From JBCFAY01 sp038562375 (GTDB lineage Bacteria > Bacillota > Clostridia > Christensenellales > CAG-138), in contig JBCFAY010000022.1 of assembly GCA_038562375.1 (NCBI GenBank), positions 1 to 57,110 on the forward strand: a stretch of DNA of 57,110 nucleotides, written 5' to 3'. Position 1 is the first letter of the stretch. Every line of letters starts with the position of its first letter. The notes beneath the pieces were generated by a model that made no database searches, was not told the origin of the DNA, and saw nothing but the letters and a program-made list of their open reading frames with translations. Made by a program: the position numbers and the translations under genes. Shown one piece after another: positions 50,189-57,110 of this stretch.

Positions 50189-50277
50189 TTGCGCCACCTC
50201 AATACACATAATATCATTTATAAGCAGTATTTGCAATCTATAGATGCGTATTTTAGCCTGTATGGTTTGTCTCATTT

Positions 50278-50314
50278 CCACCCTCTTTTTTATAAAATAT
50301 AGGAAAAGAGGTGG
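50278..50314. repeat. inverted repeat over the XRE ribosome binding site
   Basis: CCACCCTCTTTT (50278-50289) pairs with AAAAGAGGTGG (50304-50314) with one bulged C. The right arm contains GAGGTGG, the ribosome binding site of the XRE gene at 50324, so the structure could act as DNA operator or as an RNA hairpin hiding that site. Confidence 0.5.
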
Positions 50315-50323
50315 AGACGCTGT

Positions 50324-50551
50324 ATGGATGACAAGCATCATAAAGCTTTTGTGCAGATCGGCTTAAATATTTTATATTACCGCAAGGAAAAAGGAATCAC
50401 GCAGCAGGCGCTTGCGGAAATGGCCTCCTTCAGCCGTAACCATATCCAGAAAATTGAAACTGCAAAGGCTACGCCAAGCGTCGCGGCGCTTATAGATATC
50501 GCGGAGGCGCTGAACATCTCTGTAGGAAAACTATTCGATCCCAAATCATGA
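50324..50551 (+). CDS. XRE-family small regulator
   Basis: A 75-residue protein that is nearly all helix-turn-helix: IGLNILYYRKEKGITQQALA, then EMASFSRNHIQKIETAKATP and the dimer helix EALNISVGKLF. It resembles autoregulated Cro/C1-type proteins. The ribosome binding site GAGGTGG lies in an inverted repeat (50278-50314). It is the divergent partner of the small protein 49994-50188. A possible terminator follows (GCCCG with CGGGC, 50557-50597, then TTTCTT). Confidence 0.8.
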   Translation: MDDKHHKAFVQIGLNILYYRKEKGITQQALAEMASFSRNHIQKIETAKATPSVAALIDIAEALNISVGKLFDPKS

Positions 50552-50691
50552 GGAACGCCCGCTGAAATGCCGCAAAGGCGGAGACGCCGGGCTTTCTTCC
50601 TATGTCTTTTCCCGCTGAAATTTTAGGGCGCGAAGTCGTGAAAGATACAACTCGGTCAAAGCTAAACCCAGATCCCATTAAAGCATTCTAT

Positions 50692-50736
50692 AAAAGAAAA
50701 CCGCCGAAACCGAATATAAAATCCGGATTTCGACGG
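50692..50736 (-). terminator. probable terminator of the MFS gene
   Basis: An imperfect stem CCGCCGAAACCG (50701-50712) with CGGATTTCGACGG (50724-50736). On the minus strand it is followed by TTTTCTTTT. Confidence 0.55.
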
Positions 50737-50746
50737 TAATTCAATC

Positions 50747-50792
50747 CCGACTCATTTAAACGTTCATATCCGACTCATTTAAACCTTCATAG
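50747..50792. repeat. tandem 23-bp duplication at the 3' end of the MFS gene
   Basis: CCGACTCATTTAAACGTTC (from 50747) recurs at 50770 with one G/C difference; the unit is 23 bp. The inner copy carries the gene's last codons and TAA, the outer copy a vestige of the same end. It probably arose by slippage. Confidence 0.75.
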
Positions 50793-52083
50793 ATTCCTTG
50801 GCGGAAATACGCTTTACCAAAAGCAGGAGGAGCGCTCCGACCACGAGGAACGCGATGATGGAGCCGATCGCCCAAAGAAGCCCGTATTGCTCGGCGAGCG
50901 TGGCCTCGAACCCATGGTTGGCATACCAGTTGTGCGCGCGGTAGGAGATGGTGCTGAAAACCAGCGGCCCGACGAAGGTGGACGTCCTGCCCGCGACGGA
51001 GAGGAACCCGTAAAACTCGGTGGATTTTGTTTCCGGGGCAAGCTGGCTCACCATCGTGCGGCTGACGGCCTGCGCGCCGGAGAGCGAGAAGCCCGCAATA
51101 AACCCGATGACATAGAACAGGATGATGTTCTTGATGAAAAACAGGCCCGCCACCGCGAATATCAATATCACAAGTGAAATCAGGATGGATTCCTTGCTGC
51201 TTTTTTTGTCGGAGATCCGGCCGAAAAGCAGAGCGCCGAAAGCGCCGGAAAGCTGTATGAGGATCACGAAAATGATAAGCTCCGTCTGCGCCATGCCGAA
51301 GAGCGTGGCGCCGATGATGGCGGCAAAATCCATCAGCATCATGATGCCGTCGTTATAAATCAAAAAGGCGACCGTATACTTGACGAATTCCTTATACTTC
51401 TTTACGGAGCGGAAGGTCTGCGCCAGCTTTTCAAACGCTAGGACGATGACGTTTTTACCCTCTGGAATCTGCTCGGCTTCATGCTTTTCGGTCACCCAGA
51501 GGAAGGTTGGGAGCGAGGAAACGAGATAGAATACCGCGGTGATCAAAAAGGCATAGGGGATCATCTGGTTCCCGATCAGCTGAATCGGCAGGAGCACCAG
51601 GAGCAGGGCGATGATGCCGCCGATCATGCCGATTGCCCAACCCTTGCCCGAGACGGAGCCGACCGATTCCGGGGTGGAAACGTCCGTCAGCAGAGAATCA
51701 TAGAACACCTGGGCGGCGCGGTAGCCGATCTCCGCCAGGATGAAAAAGAACATTCCCGTGAATACGTCGCCCTTGCCTACAAAGAACAGCAGGGCGGTAA
51801 ACAGAACCGAAATCGCGGTAAAGATCATCAGAAACTTCTTTTTGGACTTGGTGACATCCGCGATAACGCCGAAGATAGGCGACATGACCGCGACCAAAAC
51901 GGCGGCTATGCCGACCGAAAGCCCCCAAAGCCGCGTTCCCTCCGCGCCGCCTACGACGACGTTTTTGAAGTAAGCGGAGTACACCGCAAGGAGGACGACG
52001 GATGCATAAGCGGAATTGCCGAAATCATAGAAATACCAGGAATGACGGGATTTTTTGCCGGCTTCATCGATTTTCTTCTTCAT
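50779..52083 (-). CDS. MFS transporter, UMF1/Atg22-like
   Basis: A 434-residue membrane protein with twelve helices and the UMF1/Atg22 signature WYFYDFGNSAYASVVLLAVY near residues 16-35. It contains SPIFGVIADVTKSKKKFLMI and the second-half repeat LLFGRISDKKSSKESILIS. This family exports or imports small solutes such as amino acids; no substrate is known for bacteria. ATG 52083 follows GGAGTAAATG. It stands alone. Confidence 0.85.
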   Translation of the reverse strand: MKKKIDEAGKKSRHSWYFYDFGNSAYASVVLLAVYSAYFKNVVVGGAEGTRLWGLSVGIAAVLVAVMSPIFGVIADVTKSKKKFLMIFTAISVLFTALLFFVGKGDVFTGMFFFILAEIGYRAAQVFYDSLLTDVSTPESVGSVSGKGWAIGMIGGIIALLLVLLPIQLIGNQMIPYAFLITAVFYLVSSLPTFLWVTEKHEAEQIPEGKNVIVLAFEKLAQTFRSVKKYKEFVKYTVAFLIYNDGIMMLMDFAAIIGATLFGMAQTELIIFVILIQLSGAFGALLFGRISDKKSSKESILISLVILIFAVAGLFFIKNIILFYVIGFIAGFSLSGAQAVSRTMVSQLAPETKSTEFYGFLSVAGRTSTFVGPLVFSTISYRAHNWYANHGFEATLAEQYGLLWAIGSIIAFLVVGALLLLLVKRISAKESMKV

Positions 52084-52558
52084 ACATTTACTCCGGTTAG
52101 CGACAACGCAAGATTTTATATAATGTTATTCTATACAAAAATCTTTATAAACTCAAGATGAGCGAATAACGGTTTATAATAAAATGCAGTTGGGCGAGGT
52201 CTTGGGAGCGCGCGGCTTGCCCTGTTTGCCCGTATGCACGCAGGAAGTCACGCGGGGATTTTCGGTTCAGAGTTCTATTTCCGATGCCGGCGCCGCACAA
52301 AATCATCGCAATGAAAGCATTTTCTAAACAAGAAAAGCTTCTGAACAGACATGGAGCTCGGATTTCAGCGGCGATTCAAGATGCACGCCCCGGCGCGGAT
52401 AGCGAAAAGTACCACCGCACCCTCCTCCAGCGTTGAAGCGCGGCCAAAACGGGAATCGTCCGCAACCGTCGGATACGAGATAGCTACAATTCAATGATTC
52501 CCGAAAGCGATAGCCGGGGACGCTTTTGAACAGCCTTCGACTATGCCTATAGGAGACG
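52084..52558. other. 475-base intergenic region, no gene seen
   Basis: AT-rich sequence at 52100-52190 (ATTTTATATAATG) could hold the MFS promoter. The remaining part has no convincing ORF, repeat or terminator. Confidence 0.4.
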
Positions 52559-53680
52559 CTAATCCCTTATTTTTTTAGACCAAAATCTCACTCTGCGCCG
52601 GAATTCGTATATGAGGAATACCGTTATATACGACAGCACGACCACCAAAAAGAATTTTAGGAATATGTGTATTTTAAGGTTGCTAAATAAAAACGTAAAA
52701 AACGTTACCGGTAAAAAATGAAAGATATAGTATGTAAAAGAGGCCTTGCTTAAATACCCGATGACCCTGCCGCCCTTGTTGAGGCGGATTCTCCCAAAAT
52801 TCAGCAGGAAAATGATCGCAGAACACTCATAGACTCCTTTGGCGAGCACCCACAAAGGCGTCAGATATGCTTCGTTGGAGTAAAATATCTGAGATTGGAT
52901 ATTCACAAAAAACAATGTGGCGAGAGATAGGAGGCCAAACACCTTCGAGGGGTTGTAGTACTCCTTGATTTTTTCCTGGATGCGCCCGTCGGATGCGAAT
53001 ACATAGCCGAAGATAAACAGGCTGAGGTAAACCGCATCGTTCGCCCAGTCGAAAACGATGATGTAAGCGTCCGGATGGAAGAAGGGACGCAAACACAGTT
53101 CAAGCAGTACGATGAAGCCGATAGGCAAAAGCAGACGGTGTCCTTTCGAAAAAAAGGCGCCTGTCCGTTCAATACGACTTTCATCTTTCTTCCAGAGATT
53201 GAAGAGTGGCATGCAGAGCAACGAGAAAGCGTACAGGTACAAAAGAAACCACAGATGGCCGTATCCGTTATAATGGAAGCTTTGATACCAGAAGAACTGC
53301 GGGATGAAATTAAGAAAGCCGCCCGCATATCCCTCATAAAGCGCCTGGACATAGCCCGTAACAGGGCAAAGGAAGAGAAACCACCCCATCAGAAAGGGGA
53401 ATATCAACTTTTTTGTCCGTTCCCATATATAGTCGCCGCTGCCCCTGCTTCTAAAAGAATAAAAGGAGGCCATACCCGAGATAAAAAACAAAAGCGTCAT
53501 GAAGAAATCCCCGAGAGGGACCGAGACCAAAAGAAACGGGAGCGCCGCAAGCCCCGATACCGGCGCCTTGATGGGAACGATGCCGTACCTTGTATAAGTC
53601 AGCGCGGCGTGGAAAGGAATGAGCGACAATATGACCAGCACCCGCAGCCAGTCAATATAAAACAGCCGTTTTGTTCCCAT
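52559..53680 (-). CDS. acyltransferase family 3 membrane protein
   Basis: A 373-residue protein with about ten membrane helices, starting RLFYIDWLRVLVILSLIPFH, where the conserved histidine of the family is at the end of the first helix. It has FFISGMASFYSFRSRG, then HLWFLLYLYAFSLLC, and a tail ending RRRVRFWSKK. Members O-acetylate surface polysaccharides, peptidoglycan or lipids. The exact substrate is unknown. No glycan gene is nearby. Confidence 0.85.
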   Translation of the reverse strand: MGTKRLFYIDWLRVLVILSLIPFHAALTYTRYGIVPIKAPVSGLAALPFLLVSVPLGDFFMTLLFFISGMASFYSFRSRGSGDYIWERTKKLIFPFLMGWFLFLCPVTGYVQALYEGYAGGFLNFIPQFFWYQSFHYNGYGHLWFLLYLYAFSLLCMPLFNLWKKDESRIERTGAFFSKGHRLLLPIGFIVLLELCLRPFFHPDAYIIVFDWANDAVYLSLFIFGYVFASDGRIQEKIKEYYNPSKVFGLLSLATLFFVNIQSQIFYSNEAYLTPLWVLAKGVYECSAIIFLLNFGRIRLNKGGRVIGYLSKASFTYYIFHFLPVTFFTFLFSNLKIHIFLKFFLVVVLSYITVFLIYEFRRRVRFWSKKIRD

Positions 53681-53981
53681 GTGTCAGACCCCATTCATTT
53701 ATGATGATATAGTTAAAGGTTTCATTTGAATTCTCAAGAGCCTGTTATGTTCGGCTCCCCCAGTAATGAAAAGGGACAGGCGTGCTGCGGCCTGTTTATA
53801 AGGACATACATCGATACCATTAACATTCAGTTGTACCAAAACATGCTTGCTTCCTTTTCAATACAAGGGAGCAAGCCCATCATGCCGTAAGGCCTATTTG
53901 CAATGCTGCGCTTCATATAAAACGGGTCATTCGGGCAAAACCCAAACCGACCGTTTTACGGGTTTAGGATACACGCTGACT
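53681..53981. other. 301-base intergenic region, no gene seen
   Basis: No ORF with family resemblance and no clear promoter or terminator was found. Confidence 0.35.
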
Positions 53982-54347
53982 TCACAGCGCTTCAAAATAT
54001 TTTCGCGCGTCCTCCATCATGTTTACCAGATGATAATCCCGTTTTGTCAAAACCTTTACGGTTGAAAAAATAATCTGCTGCAATCCGCTCACGCCGACAA
54101 TAACGCTTTCCTTTACATACTTTGTATTTGCGGCGGCAAATTCTTTAAACGCATTGCTCACCTCGCTATTGAATTTCATATTTGTGACATCCGTAATAAT
54201 ATTGACCGATTTTTCAGGTTTCGACGCCACAAGAGCGTGCCCCTCCTTCAATGTCTGAAGGATTTCCTTTTCGCTTCCCACACCTAAATTGGAACAGTTT
54301 ACGACAATGACCGGCTTGTTTTTGATGATTACAGTGGATATTCCCAT
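53982..54347 (-). CDS. STAS/SpoIIAA-like small protein
   Basis: A 121-residue cytoplasmic protein; ATG 54347 follows AAGGGGAAA, and the longer upstream frame (to 54584) has no such site. The pattern of strand-helix alternation PVIVVNCSNLGVGSEKEILQ, then SVNIITDVTNMKFNSEVSNA and SVIVGVSGLQQIIFSTVKVL fits a SpoIIAA-like/STAS fold. No phosphorylatable serine in the usual place can be asserted. The role is unknown. A single gene. Confidence 0.5.
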   Translation of the reverse strand: MGISTVIIKNKPVIVVNCSNLGVGSEKEILQTLKEGHALVASKPEKSVNIITDVTNMKFNSEVSNAFKEFAAANTKYVKESVIVGVSGLQQIIFSTVKVLTKRDYHLVNMMEDARKYFEAL

Positions 54348-54689
54348 GATGATTTCCCCTTTCGTTCCGATAAATATTCTACCGCAAAAAAGCTTGCCGG
54401 CCGTTGATTTCATCCTTTGGCGGCACCCGCCGTTCTGCTCATGCTTGATATATCGGAAAATAAATTTAGAAATTAACGGCCGATCATTGTTGCAGCGAGG
54501 AATTATAAAAAAACATCGTTGCGCCGCCCGGTTCATGGTTCGAATCCGCCCTTCCTGGCAAAAAAACAGCCGCGCCTTAGGCAAAGCTCTTGTTTAATAT
54601 CGAAAGAGGCGGACCGGGCGGGCAGGAATATCGCGCTTCACATTGCTGTGCACTAAGGGCCGGGAACTTCTCCCGCACGGCTGACGCGG

Positions 54690-54717
54690 TTGACATTTGA
54701 TCGTATTCAAATATAAT
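54690..54717 (+). promoter_or_regulatory. sigma-A promoter of the GNAT-Rnk gene
   Basis: TTGACA (54690-54695) and TATAAT (54712-54717), both consensus, with a 16-base spacer. Confidence 0.75.
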
Positions 54718-54794
54718 GAGATTATAAAAAAGAACCGTCATAGTGAGCAGTATTATGAAAGGCTTTTTATTTCGTGCGATAGGATGAAGTAAAA

Positions 54795-55715
54795 ATGAGA
54801 GAGCCTTTTATTTTTTTATGTCCTGAAATAACAAGAGAAAATGCGTTGACGCTGATCCATTGGCTGGAGGATGATGAAGTAAGAAAGTATTTAAGCGATA
54901 CTCATAACGTATCCGCAAATATATCGCAGGTTCTAGACAGGGTCAATTTGCCGATATTGACACATCTTTTCAATAAGGGCTGCAGATTTTACATGGTCTA
55001 CGACAAGCACAATGCGCCGGTAGGCTTTGTACGCCTGGTGTTGAATGGCGACGAAACGGAAATGGTCATCGTAATCGGCGATCAAAACAACTGGGGCAAG
55101 CGTTTAGGGACCGGCGCGATTCGTGAAAGCTTGAGAATTGCTTTCTTTGAATTGCGCTCATCGAGTGTTGTGGCGAAAATCTATAAGGAAAACCAGCGCT
55201 CCATCCGGGCCTTTACCCACGCGGGGTTCAGGATGAAGCATGAAACGCCGACGCTGAAAAGCTTTGTTATCACCATGGAAGAATATTTAAAGCTTATAAA
55301 AGAGAGCGTCCCCTGTGAAATATACATAACTCAAATTGATAAGGCGCGGCTCAAAAAACTGATAGACGATGAATTGCATGGACAAACGAAGAGGGATACA
55401 TCCCTGTTAACCCTTGACCGCGAAATCAATAGGGCAAAGGTCGTCGATATAAAGCGCCTTTCGCCGAAAGTAGTCACCATGAATTCAAAAGCTCTTCTTT
55501 ATCTAAATGGAAAAGAGGAGGAGGTTTCGCTGGTATATCCACACGAAGCCGACCGGATTGGAAAAAAGTTGTCTGTATTGTCCCCCGTAGGCACCGCTAT
55601 CCTCGGGTATAGCGAAGGAGACGATATCGAGTGGGAAATTCCGTCCGGAACGGCCGATATTACGATCAAAAAAATCCTGTACCAGCCCGAAGCGGCCGGG
55701 CATTACCATCTATAG
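54795..55715 (+). CDS. fusion of GNAT acetyltransferase and Rnk-like (GreA/GreB C-terminal type) domain
   Basis: A 306-residue protein. Residues about 8-165 are a GNAT domain: ITRENALTLIHWLEDDEVRK, VGFVRLVLNG, the acetyl-CoA loop region GDQNNWGKRLGTGAIRESLR and RSIRAFTHAGFR. Residues about 173-306 match Rnk: CEIYITQIDKARLKKLI, VVTMNSKALLYLNGKEEEVS, LVYPHEADRIGKKLSVLSPV and ILYQPEAAGHYHL. Rnk binds the RNA polymerase secondary channel region in Enterobacteria. One continuous frame and one promoter (54690) argue for a true fusion. The substrate of the acetyltransferase is unknown. The domain pair is new to me. Confidence 0.8.
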   Translation: MREPFIFLCPEITRENALTLIHWLEDDEVRKYLSDTHNVSANISQVLDRVNLPILTHLFNKGCRFYMVYDKHNAPVGFVRLVLNGDETEMVIVIGDQNNWGKRLGTGAIRESLRIAFFELRSSSVVAKIYKENQRSIRAFTHAGFRMKHETPTLKSFVITMEEYLKLIKESVPCEIYITQIDKARLKKLIDDELHGQTKRDTSLLTLDREINRAKVVDIKRLSPKVVTMNSKALLYLNGKEEEVSLVYPHEADRIGKKLSVLSPVGTAILGYSEGDDIEWEIPSGTADITIKKILYQPEAAGHYHL

Positions 55716-55888
55716 AGGATGGCCAGAACGCCGTGGCCTTAAGCGTACTATAATCCTGTGCACGCCCAAAAGACGCGGATTCATACCATTGCAATCCAAA
55801 TCATAATGCTACAAGGGATGCGGGCCCTGCGTGAGGCCGATGAGGCGGCTGATGTGCTCAAGCGTCAGCCTTTGGGCATGCAATATGC

Positions 55889-56302
55889 TCATGATGCAGA
55901 TAAATCTTCCATGGATTTTTTCACTCTTTTTTCTCGCTGAAAACTAAAAAACTCATTTACAGGTTTGAGCAGCAGGATTATAAAAAACGCAGTATATATA
56001 ATGAAAAACACACCCATGATAATATTTGTTAAAAACATTGTAATGAGAGAAACCAAAGCTCCGAGTCCAAACAAAACCATAGCTGTGACTTTTGCCCATT
56101 TGTAGCCTTCAAATACAAAGAATAATAATGCGCACTCAAGAATAAAGCGAATAAACCCTCGAATCAACTCGTAAAGTGCGTTGAATCTGTCCCCTAAAAC
56201 ATCGTCAGAATATGGGTTTAATGCAAAAGAGATAAAACTGAGAGTTAAGCATACGGAAATTAGCACAACCAAAAGTACTTTTCCTCGTTTAACTAATTCC
56301 AT
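55889..56302 (-). CDS. small four-helix membrane protein
   Basis: A 137-residue protein with four hydrophobic helices (about 8-28, 47-65, 70-92, 95-112) and a basic tail (FSFQREKRVKKSME). No motif of a known family was seen. The start ATG 56302 follows GGAGGTTA. AT-rich compared with neighbours, like the rest of 54.7-56.9 kb. Confidence 0.55.
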   Translation of the reverse strand: MELVKRGKVLLVVLISVCLTLSFISFALNPYSDDVLGDRFNALYELIRGFIRFILECALLFFVFEGYKWAKVTAMVLFGLGALVSLITMFLTNIIMGVFFIIYTAFFIILLLKPVNEFFSFQREKRVKKSMEDLSAS

Positions 56303-56516
56303 ATATTAACCTCCACCAACATATATGTTATGCGTTTCATTATACTATAAAAAAGCCAGAATTGGCATATACTATCATTTTTCGGTTGTCCTGCGCAGCA
56401 AGCATCCTTCGATGAGCCAACTTCATGTTAGCCTATTATCATTTACTCTCGTTTCAGGAGAATAAAAATCCACTGTAAAACAAAAGATAGGTCTATTACC
56501 TTAAAGGAGATTTGAT

Positions 56517-56789
56517 ATGGGTATTTTGTCATGGGTAGTGCTGGGAGCGCTTGCCGGTTGGGTGGCAAGTATTATTATGAAGAAGAACCGGTCTATGGGC
56601 GCTTTCGCAAATATTATAGTCGGAATTATTGGAGCGTTTATCGGTGGTTTTGTTATGAATTTGATTGGCGCAAAAGCTGACGTTACGGGATTTAACCTTG
56701 AAAGCTTTCTTGTTGCGTTAGTAGGTTCAATTATCTTACTGGCCATTATTAATTTAATTCGGAGGGGCACCGTACGGAACGATAAATAA
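56517..56789 (+). CDS. GlsB/YeaQ/YmgE family membrane protein
   Basis: A 90-residue protein with three hydrophobic helices and the family's glycine-rich pattern: WVVLGALAGWVASIIMKK, then MGAFANIIVGIIGAFIGGFV and NLESFLVALVGSIILLAIIN. This transglycosylase-associated family is stress-inducible in many bacteria, with no known enzymatic activity. The ribosome binding site is AAAGGAG, and a terminator follows at 56804. Confidence 0.85.
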   Translation: MGILSWVVLGALAGWVASIIMKKNRSMGAFANIIVGIIGAFIGGFVMNLIGAKADVTGFNLESFLVALVGSIILLAIINLIRRGTVRNDK

Positions 56790-56803
56790 TACTTTGAAGA
56801 GAT

Positions 56804-56830
56804 AGCCGTTGTATATTAACGGCTTTTCTT
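56804..56830 (+). terminator. intrinsic terminator after the GlsB-like gene
   Basis: AGCCGTT (56804-56810) pairs with AACGGCT (56818-56824), followed by TTTCTT. Confidence 0.65.
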
Positions 56831-56945
56831 AACTACTCTGACCCGCATTATAGACAATTTTACCGTCAATAATTGTATATAAACCATGCGTAAATATATC
56901 TGCTGTGACCCACTGTTTGAAGGGGCAGCGTACCAGAAAATCCCG
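56829..56945 (-). pseudogene. possible truncated 3' end of a minus-strand gene
   Basis: A frame open from after a TGA (56946-56948) encodes 38 residues including FKQWVTADIFTHGLYTIIDG, then KIVYNAGQSS and TAA at 56829-56831. The amino-acid pattern is protein-like, but there is no start site. It could be the end of a gene cut by the transposable element whose transposase starts at 57067. The family is not recognised. Confidence 0.28.
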
Positions 56946-57027
56946 TCACGACGGGTCTTCTTGGCGTTGCAGCTTTTGTCAGCATTTCATGGTCAGGCTG
57001 TCCGGAAAGTCAGCACGAGGGAGGGCC

Positions 57028-57036
57028 TGGTATAAT
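57028..57036 (+). promoter_or_regulatory. extended -10 promoter for the transposase
   Basis: TGGTATAAT (57028-57036) is a consensus extended -10 placed 31 bases before ATG 57067. Confidence 0.45.
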
Positions 57037-57066
57037 AGAAGTATCAAAAAGCAGGCGGTAACGGGG

Positions 57067-57110
57067 ATGAAATATGTGGAAGGGCAGAATCGGAAACAGA
57101 TGACGCTGCT
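57067..57110 (+). CDS. probable IS1182-family transposase, first residues only
   Basis: The visible product starts MKYVEGQNRKQMTLL and runs off the window. This matches the usual start of IS1182-family transposases (MxYxxGxxRxQxxLLP). Only 14-15 residues are available, so this is a recognition by pattern. The left end of the element should lie between about 56925 and 57030, but no terminal inverted repeat could be fixed. Confidence 0.55.
   Translation, partial: MKYVEGQNRKQMTL

Noticed and set aside
54531..54566. tRNA 3' end (GGTTCGAATCC)
   Set aside because: The T-stem does not pair (CATGG with CCGCC) and no acceptor partner or anticodon arm precedes it.

Overview
The window looks like a chromosomal segment of an anaerobic, low-to-mid GC Firmicute of class Clostridia. 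Signs are strong AGGAGG-type ribosome binding sites, canonical TTGACA/TATAAT promoters, and families common in gut or digester Clostridia: a double-cubane [Fe-S] reductase with its activase, DUF3343, EFR1 ferredoxin, DUF438/DUF1858, DegV, BMP-type nucleoside ABC uptake and LytTR-DUF3021-ABC. No genus can be fixed from the sequence. No rRNA or complete tRNA gene is present; only a tRNA-like 3' end is seen.

Layout. (1) 1-9.1 kb is the right part of a prophage: tail genes (1-2554), a terminator, a lysis module with a papain/PG-binding/NlpC-P60 lysin, a small membrane/coiled-coil protein and a holin (2627-4784), then AT-richer accessory cargo on the minus strand (XRE-ImmA/IrrE, an unknown partner, an AlbA_2/HATPase protein), and a small HTH protein. 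No integrase is in view. (2) 9.2-12.2 kb holds a tRNA-like 3' end (candidate attachment site), two copies of a strongly structured repeat that carries the same end, a holin 3' relic, a small membrane protein and two lipoproteins. (3) 12.2-21.4 kb: a DegV/MarR operon with FabT-like operators, a LysR regulator divergent from a reductase/DUF3343/activase operon, a URO-D family protein, small secreted or unknown proteins, and a sigma factor/anti-sigma pair. (4) 21.6-26.5 kb: a nucleoside-type ABC importer operon with a possible attenuated leader. (5) 26.7-28.3 kb: a DUF1858/DUF438-hemerythrin-PAS operon under a CRP/FNR-like site. (6) 28.5-34.5 kb: envelope proteins, an EFR1 flavodoxin-ferredoxin, a frameshifted LytTR regulator followed by DUF3021 and an ABC-2 transporter, and a YbaK deacylase. 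(7) 34.7-39.8 kb: a BusR-like GntR-RCK_C regulator divergent from a Ca2+-type P-type ATPase, a second DegV, a higher-order tandem repeat and a 58-residue protein. (8) 40.2-50.6 kb: a PHP phosphoesterase, a HEAT-repeat relic, a MarR-controlled heterodimeric ABC exporter, HEAT-like and DUF2442-like proteins, a MalT-like LuxR regulator, and a small protein divergent from an XRE regulator. (9) 50.8-57.1 kb: an Atg22-like MFS protein, an acyltransferase-3, a SpoIIAA-like protein, a GNAT-Rnk fusion, small membrane proteins including a GlsB/YeaQ protein, and the first codons of a probable IS1182-type transposase.

Most interesting signals: the structured repeat with tRNA-like ends, the GNAT-Rnk fusion, the BusR-like regulator facing a Ca2+ ATPase, paired FabT-like boxes bracketing the MarR-DegV promoter, the CRP/FNR-like site about 41 bp upstream of the inferred start of the DUF1858-DUF438 operon, and a compact promoter-to-terminator unit without an ORF in the prophage. 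Calls of function rest on motif recognition by eye; no search was run.
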